Shown one piece after another: positions 1-10,306 of a stretch of DNA of 64,000 nucleotides. The notes beneath the pieces are model-generated. The model had not been told where the DNA came from, searched no databases, and saw only the letters and a list, made by a program, of their open reading frames with translations. The stretch spans positions 51,483,214 to 51,547,213 of the forward strand of contig NC_030381.2 in assembly GCF_001625215.2 (NCBI RefSeq), read 5' to 3'. The number at the start of each line of letters is the position of its first letter. Within the stretch, counting starts at the first letter, position 1. The stretch is from Daucus carota subsp. sativus. Lineage: Eukaryota; Streptophyta; Magnoliopsida; Apiales; Apiaceae. The translations under genes and the position numbers were made by a program.

Positions 1-453
1 TAATATTCATATATTTTGATTTTAAATATTTTAAAAATGATTAACTAATTTCATCGTTAATTATAATAATACAATTAACGATTAGACAAAGATAAAATAT
101 TATAAAATAATTCGAAAAAGTTAAAATGGTACATAAAAATAAATTAAAAGCATTAAAATATTACATTAAAATACTAATTCTCAGAATTTTTCCCACAAAT
201 GCTCAATAAGTGTATTTCGAAGTTCAAGATGGCAATATTTATCTTTTATTTTTCATAACGATTAATAAATTGTTGAAATTTTATGTATTTTGAAATTTTA
301 ATTTATAATTAATCATTTTTTTGAATAACAATTTATAATTAATCGTTGTTTTAATTATATTCTAATATTAATTAATCTATCTTTAATAACATTAACAAAT
401 AAAAGTAATAATATTTTAATGTTAAAAAAATTTGGATCAGTGATTCAAATTTG
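1..453. other. AT-rich flank, no gene seen
   Basis: This stretch is very AT-rich with short poly-A and poly-T runs and stops in all frames. I see no gene. Its last part (431-456) belongs to the target site into which the CACTA element inserted. Confidence 0.6.
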
Positions 454-456
454 GAC

Positions 457-820
457 CACTACAGGAAAAGCGGTCATTTTCGACCAGAATTGGCGCGGTC
501 GAAGTTAGGCTAGTCGAAATTAATTGCCGGTCGAAAATATTTATTTTCGACCGCTATTTTCGACCGCCCTTTTCAGCCCAAAAAATTGTTTTCGGTGAAA
601 ATTTGAACTTCCCGCCCAAGTTTTTTTAAAAAACTGAAAATTTCATTTTCCCGCCATATATAATATTTTCGACCGATAACGGTCGAATTTATTAAACCTT
701 CAAATAAAATTTTTGGTCGAAATAAACATACCATTGCGGTCGAACTTATTAAACCAAAAAATTGGTGGTCGAAATTAATAGACCATTATTTTGGTGCGGT
801 CGAAATTAATAGACCATAAT
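457..820. repeat. CACTA left subterminal repeat region
   Basis: Directly inside the left terminal repeat, copies of TCGACC or its complement GGTCGA recur in both orientations from about 478 to 815, separated by AT-rich spacers. Arrays like this in En/Spm relatives are bound by the TNPA-type protein to bring the ends together. Function here is inferred from the family. Confidence 0.85.
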
Positions 821-1095
821 ATAAATTTAACAATTTCAGTGGATTCTGCATACCTGTTCAAACCCAAAATACCAAACTACATCCAAAATAACAATAAAAA
901 AACTTAAATATTTAAAGCCAAATTGCCAACAAAAAAATACCAAACTATTCAACTTAACTAAGATAATATACTTAAATATTTAAACCATCCACCAAAAGTT
1001 AGAAATTCATCCATCCACCAAAAGTTTGAATATTCACTGGCTTACTAAACCATCAACCAAAAGTATGAAATTCCAAATTACCACCAGTACTGCTG

Positions 1096-4000
1096 CTATT
1101 CTAACAGAGGGTATAAAAACGCATTTGCATCATAGTCATCATCATACGGATTTTCCTCTGTGCTAGCAGCCTCCTTCCCCTTCCCCTCTGGCTTCCCCTC
1201 TGGCTGCTGCTGCTCCTTCCCATTCCCCTCTAACTGCTGCTGCTGACTGACCTGAGGATGACATAAAATCCGTATCAATACTAATCAACACAAAATTAAA
1301 AAAATCAACACAAGTTTACATAGATTACAGTAATAAATCAAAAACAAAGCTAAAGTTTCAATCTTTAAATCAATATCAACACAAACCGCACTAATTAACA
1401 CAGGATCAAAAATGACCAACACAACTCCACATGAACTACAGTACCTAACCGAAAAATAAGCTACAGTTCCAATTTCTACAAAAATCAAATTAATTAAAGA
1501 CAATTATGAATCATACCTCTACAATGACTTTGTCATTGTTCTTGAGGATTTGACTAAGTAATCCCTTCGCTGCACGCACATAATCAGTCCGGAATAACTC
1601 CTGGACTGGGTCTGGAAAAGTGGCAGCAGCCAACTTGCTCAGTTTCTGATCCACTACAGGCTGCGTGACCTCACGAGTAGGCAGAGAGCGCACCATTTCA
1701 TCCACCTCGCACAATATAGTGGACATCATCCCAAAGATATGACCTGAAATGTCCTGGCTTGCTTCGCGCGATCCTTCAGCAAATTGTGAAGCTTCTGATC
1801 TATCTAGAAGATCTGACAAGCTTTGTCGCGGGCGAAGAATTGCTTTCCCTTTTCTCGGAGGTTTGGCCTTTAGTGTCGCCAATATATCTTGCCTCTGCTT
1901 CAGTTTTTTTATCTTTTTATCGGCGTCAGCAGCAGACAAACCAGCAGTCAAAGTGGCATCTTCAGGCAAAGCAGGCTGAGAAGACTTCGCTTGCTTTATC
2001 TTCTCCTACAATGTCAATGCTTATGTCAGATCCCTCTTACAAAATACAAAAAGCCATTTAAGAAATACAAAATGCAGATGCTGGCCATTAGATTTTATGC
2101 GTTCTCCAAACTCACAAAAAATTCACATTCACAAACAAGAAAATGTACTATTGATTATAAGTCGAGGTGTGCCAGAGTTTTGCTCAACGCTGAGTCTGTA
2201 AGCAAACTGGAGTACATGCGGGGTTTTGATGAGCTTAAATGAGAAGTTAATCATAAATCAGAAACAGTTTATCCGTATAATTTTTATTATTCAACACCTT
2301 TTCTTCTGATAATATGCTCTAATAATATAATACTGATGTTCTAGAAGCTGTTTATGCTTAATAAACTTGAAATCATATTCTTATTTATGAATTAAACATC
2401 TTTATTAGTCTCATATCGAATTATTGGTGACTATACATAGTTAGCAGCAAGAAACAACACCGTATTAACTTAATTCCGAGAACAATTAGGGTCAGAGGAA
2501 AAGACACTCGTGAAAATGATTATTGCTGTCATTCTATTTCAAGAATATTAAATTCACGAGTTTACTACTTGCAATTTCACTGACTTGACTAACTACACTG
2601 CGTTTTATGATTAAAACCTCCTGTTGTCATAGTCCTTTTCTTATATTATATATAAGAATATTTTTCTATAATAGAATTATAAACTATGTTACATGTACAC
2701 TCTATCAATAGCCGACAAAAATAAAAGTGCTGATGGCTAAACTAGAGACAGGTATTGCAAATTCATATTTATAATTTTATTTACACTATTTAATTTACAT
2801 TCTTTTCAAAATAACAAACGGCTCCAATATATGTGCATTACAAAGGCTAACAGGATACATTTTTCCTTTCATTGACATCTAAAAGGCACGCAATTTAGGA
2901 TTACAATACACTAAACACACACTGCTGGATTAGAATACAGTACTGAACGCAATTTAGGTACGAACCTTTAGGGTTTTCACTGCCGGTTCTTCAGGATTGT
3001 ACACATAATCTATGAACTCAAGATCTGTAAGCCGCGGTTCCCCTCTCGCCTCTCTTTCCTTATCAAGTTTCTTGCAGATAAAATTTTAAAAGAAAAAAGA
3101 TTACTCCAATGCTCTTGAAAGATATGCATGACCAATGCAAAGTAAATTCAGAAAAAAAAAAGGAAAAAAGAGAAATTGAAGTTATACCTCCCGTCTCTCA
3201 TCATAAGACAACGCCCCGGTGAGCGAGTAACATTGTAACATCTTGCGTGCTGCCTTCCCATTTTCTGACCTTTTCTTTGTATCGGGCAAACTCCAATATT
3301 TGAGAACGGATTCCCATACCTCGGAAGTAAAGTAATGAGGCTTAAAATTCCCCCACGGGATTTCTTCGTCAGTGTACCCAGCTATCCTAAGATCATCAAC
3401 GTCATCCTCAAGTCGGCTCTTTATCTTGTTAAGAATCGACTTGAAATTCCTCTGCAAATGCATTCTCACAATTCTGTCCCCCTCCTCGACTGTACAACCA
3501 TCCTGATACTTGTAATAAAGCTGCAAAAACACAATAAATTTATATTATTTTAGAGTGAATGGCTATAATATACGTGTGTGACTTTAGAAACCGAGAAAAC
3601 AAACTGATTGCATTACTTGAAGATATAACTTCAAGTATATTTACAGTTTACTCTTTACTTAATAAAACTGATTGTATTTCTCATATATTTACAGTTTACT
3701 GTATGTTACATTTACTTAAATCAGTAATCAAAACAGTAAATAAATACAAGTGAGCAAGCTAGTGCATATGGACACCCAGTATTATGAGAACATAATAAAC
3801 CACAAAAAAAAGTCGAAAAAAAAGACAGAGTAACAAGATTTTGATATTCGAAAATTACACTAAGAGTAGAGAAACCACACTACCCTCTAAAAATATATAC
3901 ATATACAAAATTAACCGGAAGAAAATGCTTTGTTTACAAATAAGCTACCATAAACAATATTTTTCAAGTGTCAAGCAAATAAAGGCTATGGAAAATGCAC

Positions 4001-4184
4001 TAGAGTAATAAAGGCTACGGAAAATGCACTAGAGTACTATACATACAGATGCCTGTAGATACTTGTTCAACTCATAGTCAGTAGCATAAAATTATCATGG
4101 TGAATAAAAAAGAATCATCAAAATCAAATATAGGACAGGCATATGATGATGTAAAAACTTACATGTATATGTTTTCACCTTATA

Positions 4185-4229
<45 letters not shown>

Positions 4230-5662
4230 AGTAAAGAGTAAACTGTAAATATATGAGCAATAAAACTGATTCCACACTACTTAATGGTCAGTTTTATTTA
4301 TTTGAAGATAAATACAAACATATACATGTAAGTTTTATTTATTTGAAGATATATACAAACATATACGAAAATAAATCTTACTTTAAACTCTTTGATAACA
4401 TCATCATAAAAACTTTCACGCTCGGCTCCCCTGCTGTTAACCGTCCGCTCATTCCATAGTTCTCTGACAATATAGCCCAAAGTGTTCTTCTTTTCAAAGC
4501 CAATTAAGCTGCATACAAACATATACATGTAAGGCAATTGATAAGGTTGTGTAAAGCTGCTAAAAAGAAATTATATACTAGCATATACATACCCTGTTCT
4601 CATCTCATTAAAATACAAGATTGGCCTTGCATTAAAGGGTGGTTGGCTTCCATATTCACCTTGGTTACAATCGCGTTTCTTCCTCTCGAATGTTATTTTT
4701 TTGCTAGTCCCGCCCATCTTGAAAGCTTCCATGAAACTTTCTCCATCACTCAAATTATCTGCCCCCTTGTCATCCTTTTTATTACTCTCTTTGATGATTT
4801 TACGTGCCCCCCTCGCTCCCTCGCCACTGCCTTTACTACGCCCTCCCCCGCCACTGCCTTTACCACGCCTTCGCTTACGAGCCTCTGCTCCTATAATCTG
4901 CATAGAAAAATGACTAAATTTTAGCCACAATATATGCATACAATAGAAGTTGAGTGTATAATCAAATTTAATACTCAATATAGATTGACTAGAACCAGAT
5001 GACTAAAAACTTGATTCAAATTACAATATATATCGTTCTGCTTGACTGCTTCGACATATAAAATAAAGAGCAGAACACTAATTTTGCAAACAAAACATCG
5101 ATTTTTTTAATTTTTAGTGATGGCTAGAGGAGAATGTCGATGATCACATAGAAAATACATCAGGGATATTGCCTTATTATACTTACCAAGTTCAAGTTCA
5201 GTGTTCAACAATTTTTTATTAACATTGCTTTTGCCATTAGATTTCGTGTTGAGCATATATATCATATATTCGAACAGGATGCATATAAGTGGAGATTACG
5301 GACATAATATAAACATAAAATAATTTATCATCTCAAATAACAGTGTCTGTGATCTATTCTTCAATACGAAAAATGAAATTTCAAAGGGAGAGATGGGGGA
5401 GGGAGAGTGCAGGAGAGGGAGAGAGCGGGAGAGGGAGAGAGAGAGATACAGATAGACAAAGAGGGGGATAGACAGAGAGAGGGCGAGAAGGCGATGGGGG
5501 GCGAGAGAGAGAGACAGAGCGAGAGAGAGATACAGAGAGACAGAGGGGGAAAGACAGAGAGAGGACGAGAAGGCGAGGGGGGCGAGAGAGAGAGAGACAG
5601 AGCGAAAGAGCGAGAGAGATAGAGCGAGAGAGAGAGAGAGGAGGGTATACCTGTGAAGACAT
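1096..5662 (-). CDS. TNPA-like CACTA accessory protein (Transposase_24, Ptta/En/Spm)
   Basis: Seven exons can be joined in frame: 5662-5651, 4897-4593, 4508-4382, 3520-3188, 3070-2966, 2005-1517 and 1251-1096. This gives about 508 residues ending in TAG. Each junction has GT-AG borders, and the running phase is kept throughout. The first exon codes only MSSQ. The second is a Lys/Arg/Gly-rich basic stretch. The fourth carries the Transposase_24 core, including SEVWESVLKYW followed by a Lys/Arg-rich segment. The next is rich in acidic residues, as in this family. The tail is Gln/Lys/Glu-rich. In En/Spm relatives this second protein binds subterminal motifs and helps excision and regulation. No frameshift or stop was seen, unlike the defective partner gene. 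Exons inside 2006-2965 may have been missed. Confidence 0.72.
4189..4226. repeat. (TA)n microsatellite
   Basis: An uninterrupted alternating TA run lies in an intron of the CACTA TNPA-like gene. Confidence 0.9.
5395..5642. repeat. GA-rich purine tract
   Basis: About 250 bases are almost pure purine on the plus strand, dominated by GAGA with interspersed CAGA and GGGC steps. The tract sits in the first intron of the TNPA-like gene, immediately downstream of the 12-base coding exon. Several long open frames across it are artefacts of low complexity. Confidence 0.88.
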
Positions 5663-5778
5663 CGGTGAGAAATCGTTGCCAAACTGCGCCGACGGTGTGA
5701 AATCGTGCGAAACCCTAGCTCTAGTCGCCGCTGCTGAGAAAAGGGTTTGTCAATTTAGGGGAAAAAGGGGGAAAATGT

Positions 5779-5883
5779 GTATATATACCTTTTACCTTGT
5801 CGACCGTCTACGGTCGAAAATATATATATATTCGACCGCGGATCCGGTCGAAAATATATATATTCGACCGCTTTTCCGGTCGA
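5779..5883 (-). promoter_or_regulatory. TNPA-like gene promoter with three inverted TCGACCG pairs
   Basis: Reading the minus strand, a TATATATAC box (about 5787-5779) lies about 115 bases before the ATG at 5662. Immediately upstream, at 5800-5883, are three head-to-head pairs of the element's own subterminal motif: TCGACCG with CGGTCGA spaced by 4, 6 and 6 bases, the last two pairs also separated by TATATA runs. This is the only dense cluster of the motif away from the element ends. By analogy with Spm, where TNPA acts on its own promoter, it may be an autoregulatory site. That is inference. Confidence 0.6.
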
Positions 5884-5894
5884 ATTTACCATGT

Positions 5895-5986
5895 ACTCTG
5901 TTTTCCCAGCGAAGCTACTGCCACTACTCTGTTTTCCCAGCGAAGCTACTGCCACTACTCTGTTTTCCGCGAGAGCTACTGGAACA
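5895..5986. repeat. 31-bp tandem repeat, three copies
   Basis: Two identical 31-base units (5895-5925 and 5926-5956) beginning ACTCTGTTTTCCCAGCG are followed by a third, diverged unit (5957-5986). They sit just upstream of the promoter motif pairs of the TNPA-like gene. Confidence 0.88.
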
Positions 5987-6154
5987 AGTGCTCTGTTCCT
6001 AAGAAAAAACATCAAAATAATACATTTTTTATGCATAAATATAAAAAATGGTTTAAAAAATATAATTTTGTCATGTAAATTTAATTAAAAATATTTCTTC
6101 TAAAATATCATCATAAAAAGTTAAACTAATACAAATTTGAATAAAAATAAAAAA

Positions 6155-8030
6155 TTACATTAATTCTACATCATCATTTTGTTCATCTTCTTCGTCCTCG
6201 TCTTCATCATCGTCTTCGCTCTCGTCTTCATCATCGTCTTCAACATTATAATTCGGTGCGAATTCATTTTCGAACATCCTCAAGTCAATAAAAAAGTTTG
6301 AAGGATCACGAATAACTACACTTTCAACATGTGATGATGAAGCATTTGACACCGCATTTTGAAGTGCATCATCATCGGGTCCTTTTTTCTCTCTAGGCGA
6401 CGTAGTTTCATCAACTTGCCGGCTCTTTGTTGTTAAAACCGTATACCATGATGATTTTGTATTTGAAATATTTGGTGCATAATACACTTGATGAGCTTGA
6501 CTAGCCAACACAAAAATATCTTCGGCGTTTAGTTTTGACTTGACATCCACTGTAGTGATCCGATGTCTATCTACTTTGACATGTCTCGTAGTATCAAACC
6601 AATGACATTTGAAGACAATTACTTGTTGTCCATTACGATAGCGGAGCTTCAAGACTTCTTCTAGCCTTCCGTAATAATTGTCAAAATTTTCATTGTAAGA
6701 CGTCCCTACAATATTGAGCAATGACAATTAGTTTCTCATCAATAACAACATTCAAAGAAAACAACAATAATTCAACAATTAGTTTCCTACCAAAGACAAT
6801 TACACCGGAATTTGGTGAAGTGAGCTCATTTTGATTTGCGCAACCGAATTTATAACCATTCACCTTGCATCCTTTGTAAGATTCAACTTTTGAAATTGGA
6901 CCTCTTATTAAATCTAAAAATTTATTATTGAGATTTTCATCATCTTGTACCCTTTTTTGGAACCATCCTCGAAATTGATCTTTTTGAAATTGTTCTCTTT
7001 CGGCATGATTCAAGTTTGGGTGACGTCTATCCACCAACTTGTTGAATCCACTACACATTTAGCAAATATTAATAAATATTAAATTGAAATTTTTGATAAT
7101 AATAAAAATAGTCTAAAATCATACCGCAAATATTTTCCGACCTCCGGCGAATTGATAAGAACATAGTATGTTATAAGTCTATGTTCATCATCACTCAAGA
7201 TCCTATCTCTAACTCGTAGAATAGGATGTGTCGGATACGTGTAAACTTCTACCAAATCGGGATCATGAAATGATTGGGGTGCTTCATTTCGACGCAAACG
7301 ATTATGAACCGTTTTGACATCGTCATTGAAATACAATGAGCAAAAGTGTATGCATTCCTCCTCGATATAGCGTTCTGCCATTGAGCCCTCGGCTCGAGCT
7401 TTGTTTTTCACTTTCAATTTCAAACCGTGCAAATATCTTTCAACAAAATACATCCACCTACCATTAGCCGGACCCCCCAGCTTACACTCAGTGGCCAAAT
7501 GAAGTGGCAAATGCTCCATTGGATCAAAAAATCCCGGAATAAAGACTGTTTCAAGTTTCGACATAATTCTCACTATATCTTTCTCCATTTTTACCAAATC
7601 TGTGTATTTCAAAGTAGATGAGCACAAATCCTGGAAGAAGTTGCACAACTCGATAATAGGATCAGCTATATGTCTTGGGAGTAAGTCACGACAAACGATC
7701 GGCAATAACTTTTGCATGAAAACATGACAGTCATGTGATTTCATCCCACGAATACAATTCTTTTCCCAATTCAAACATCTAGATAGATTTGATGCATACC
7801 CATCTGGAAGTTTCAACATGTCAATCCATTTGAACAACTTATTTAGTTGTTCCTTCGAAAGCACATAAGGTGCGTGTGGTTTGGCACCATCTTCTTGAAT
7901 CCACAACTCACGATGTACACGTAATTCTTGACAATCATATCTCGCTTTTAAGTTATCTTTTGACTTCTGCTTATCATCAAGAATCGTGTAGAATATGTTG
8001 TCAAAAACGGCTACTGGAAAGGAAAGGGGA
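6155..8030 (-). pseudogene. TNP2-type CACTA transposase, C-terminal half only (DUF4218, DUF4216)
   Basis: Three exon blocks are open and collinear with the C-terminal part of plant TNP2 proteins. The first (about 8012-7115) begins with a VFDNIFYTILD segment, then carries DUF4218, including HLPLHLATECKLGG and the WMYFVERYLHGLKLKVK stretch. The second (about 7050-6792) has SYKGCKVNGYKFG. The third (about 6712-6155) is DUF4216, with YYGRLEEVLKLRYRNGQQV and VFKCHWFDTTR, ending in a long Asp/Glu-rich tail. Upstream of about 8030 the sequence runs straight into subterminal repeats, so the several hundred residues carrying the catalytic acidic triad are missing. The remaining frame shows no obvious stops, consistent with a recent internal deletion. 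Confidence 0.85.
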
Positions 8031-8057
8031 AAGGTAACTTATTTTTTTGGGCGGCTA

Positions 8058-8420
8058 AATTCGACCGACTCTGGTCGAAATTAACTTTCGACCAGAAACG
8101 GTCGAAATTATTATTTTCGACCAAACACGGTCGAACTTATCAGGCGACCGGAAACGGTCGAAATTATATTATCGACCGAAAACGGTCGAAATTATATTTT
8201 CGACCCGATACGGTCGAATGTTTATTTTCGACCAGGATCCCCTTAAAAAATTCAAAAAACAAAGTGCGGGAAAATTCCCGCCACATGGATATTTTCGACC
8301 GGCAATTATTTTCGACCAAGTTCATGGGCGGGAAAAAGTTGAAGGGTTATTTTCGACATAATAATTTCGACCGGCCTTAATTTCGACTGGGTCCGGTCGA
8401 AAATAAACGGTCGAAATTAG
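8058..8420. repeat. CACTA right subterminal repeat region
   Basis: TCGACC/GGTCGA motifs recur in both orientations up to the right terminal repeat, mirroring the left end. The defective TNP2 gene starts at the inner edge of this block. Confidence 0.85.
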
Positions 8421-8568
8421 CCGCTTTTCTTGTAGTGGACCAGTACTATTCACTGATCCAAATTTGGATCACTTTTTAGTCCACGGTTGGAGTGGTTTAG
8501 TGGACCGTACATAAATTATGTGCACCTGCTTTTTACTGTTCAGTCATTCTCTTAAAGACATGAAACAT

Positions 8569-8805
8569 TGGGTAGTTTGGGGAAATATAAAAAAGTGATT
8601 TCTTGTTTAAAGTAAAGAAATGGATTTGGAAAAGAAGCAGAAAATTTGGAGTTGTGGTTATTCACAAGCAAGCTCTTGGAGAGAAGGTAGCATTTTCAGC
8701 TTCCTAAAAATGCTTATATTTATTTATACAAACGGGTTAAGAAAAGCAGAGCCTCCGCTTCTTAGAAACAAAGACCCCGTTATTACTTGTATTCTTCCCT
8801 CTGCA
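8569..8805. mobile_element. Degenerate hAT-type MITE
   Basis: The order of landmarks (a GGGTAGTTTGGG start, AAAGTGATTTCTTG, a poorly conserved middle, then AAACGGGTTAAGAAAAGCAGA) follows the better preserved elements at 46606-46852 and 20560-20803. Ends and target duplication cannot be defined. Confidence 0.5.
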
Positions 8806-9360
8806 GCTACTTATGTTTAAGATATATTTTACATAAATAAACTGTGTTGCTGCAAACCAGTAGACGTATGACCAGCTAAAAGATAATTTTAAATTGAGCA
8901 CAAAAACACATGTTATTCGTGCAAAGATAATTAGCTACCAGACATCCTCACCAGCAGAGAAGCAACAAACAGAAGTAAGAATCCAAATCTGATCACTAAC
9001 AATGTGCTCAACAGTGTGTATTGGCGCAGACATTAGAGTCAACCAGTAATAAATTACCTTCGGCAAACCTTTAGCAAAATGTCTTCAGCATTGTTGCTGA
9101 GTCTCCACTCATCATTCGTTGTTATTTTGTCAAACAATTAATTGACAGATATTTTTCTGTTGTTAAATTTCGTTGCAATACGCCATTATTTTAATAGTGG
9201 TCTATCAATTAATTAGGTGTCTGTTATTTATAAATTTAGGAATTATTAATACACTCTTATCCTGTGCTGCACAGGTTAGCCAAGCAGTGAGTATATCTAT
9301 AGTAGATTCATGCCTAGAAAATTATTGTTTTGGGAGATATTTATTTTCGACAAATCTTAA

Positions 9361-9936
9361 GAGTATGGAATGGGCGGGAAGATGTTCTCGGGAAGACAAC
9401 ATTTAGACCAAAGCCCACAGGCATATTAATGGACAATGCAAACAATCTTCAGGATTATGTGAAGAAAGCACTTTCACAGAGAGTGATGAACATTCCTTAC
9501 CATACTAGATCAAGAAGATAGTGGCTTGAATGTGAACCAATCATACATTAGTGTTATCATGGAGGTTTGTCTCGAATAAATATTTGAAGTGGGTATATTG
9601 TGCGTGTTTGGGAAGTCGGCTTATCCGCTTTTTTTAGTATAAAAGTGGGTTTTTGCTTAACTAGTACTGTTTGGCAAAATATTAGGAAGCCCAAAAAAGA
9701 AGCCACTAAACCTAGCTTTTTTTTTGGTTGCAGCTTCTTCCAACAAAAAACTAAGTCACGGTATCCAAACATTTTTAATAACTTACTAATCCAACCCAAC
9801 CTTTCACTTATAATCCACTTCTTTACAATAAGTCCCCATTATATTCAGTTGAAAATACAAAAGATCGCATTGGAATTAGTGAAGCAATCAAGCCGCTACA
9901 GGTGGTGAGAGTCGGACTTCAAGGGTGTGGACAGTA
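9361..9936 (+). pseudogene. LRR receptor kinase 3' exon relic, interrupted by a MITE
   Basis: From GAGTATGGAATGGGCGGG the sequence follows the last exon of the intact receptor kinase at 28337-31564, in the opposite orientation. The shared peptide pattern is ILM, then NLxDYVxKAL and RVMxI, after a deletion that removed the segment for EISAEGDVYSYGILLLE. Homology runs to about 9602 (ATATTTGAAGTGGG). It is interrupted by a MITE, resumes at about 9841 (ATTCAGTTGAAA) and continues to the position of the original stop (CAGTAACCTGG). Frameshifts, internal deletion and insertion show that it is dead. No LRR part is seen upstream, so only the 3' exon region survives. Confidence 0.85.
9604..9836. mobile_element. 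hAT-type MITE inside the kinase relic
   Basis: This segment of about 233 bases, starting GTGTTTGGGAAGTCGGCTTA, has no counterpart in the intact kinase exon and separates two homologous blocks. It resembles the GTTTGG-type MITEs elsewhere in the window. The flanks share TATATT, possibly an eroded 8-bp target duplication, but exact ends are not certain. Confidence 0.65.
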
Positions 9937-10306
9937 ACCTGGCGCAAGAGTTGTTTTGCACTAAAATGACAAGGGTTAAGGCTGGGTTTCAAGATGCGGT
10001 GCACAGGGCAATGCTTCACACATTACATTTCATGCATGCAAGGAAAATATACCACACAAAAGAAACCAAGACAAAGTAAAAATCATGAGTTTTCCTATAC
10101 CTGAGTTTATTAGTACAGTAAAATGAACAGGAAATTCAATATGTATGGATTTACTTCATATTTTCAATTATTTGAATATTTTAGATAATCATTTTTGCAC
10201 TGGTAACACTTTATGGGTTGGTTGAGGGAAAAAAATGGGGGTACTAGGAGAAAAGAGATGTACTTGAGATTAAGCCCTCAACCTGATGTTTGCTTTGTTT
10301 GTGTGG
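9937..10306. other. Spacer between kinase relic and ABCB gene
   Basis: No open frame or recognisable repeat. It includes the expected 3' untranslated region of the minus-strand ABCB gene. Confidence 0.5.

Larger units (their letters stand above)
457..8437 (-). mobile_element. CACTA (En/Spm) transposon, complete ends, catalytically defective
   Basis: The left end reads CACTACAGGAAAAGCGG and the right end, on the other strand, CACTACAAGAAAAGCGG, a 17-bp terminal inverted repeat with one mismatch. Both flanks carry the trinucleotide GAC (454-456 and 8438-8440), the 3-bp target duplication expected of CACTA elements. Both subterminal regions are crowded with TCGACC/GGTCGA motifs in both orientations, the usual binding landscape of an accessory TNPA protein. 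Two genes lie inside, both on the minus strand. One is a TNPA-like gene with open exons. The other is a TNP2-type gene that starts only just before its DUF4218 region. The catalytic Transposase_21/tnp2 domain is absent, so the element should move only if another copy supplies it. Well-matched ends and a perfect target duplication suggest a fairly recent insertion. Confidence 0.93.

Noticed and set aside
5296..5682. Overlapping long open frames on both strands across the GA tract
   Set aside because: They are translations of a purine-rich low-complexity intron of the CACTA gene, giving only Ser-Leu or Arg-Glu runs.
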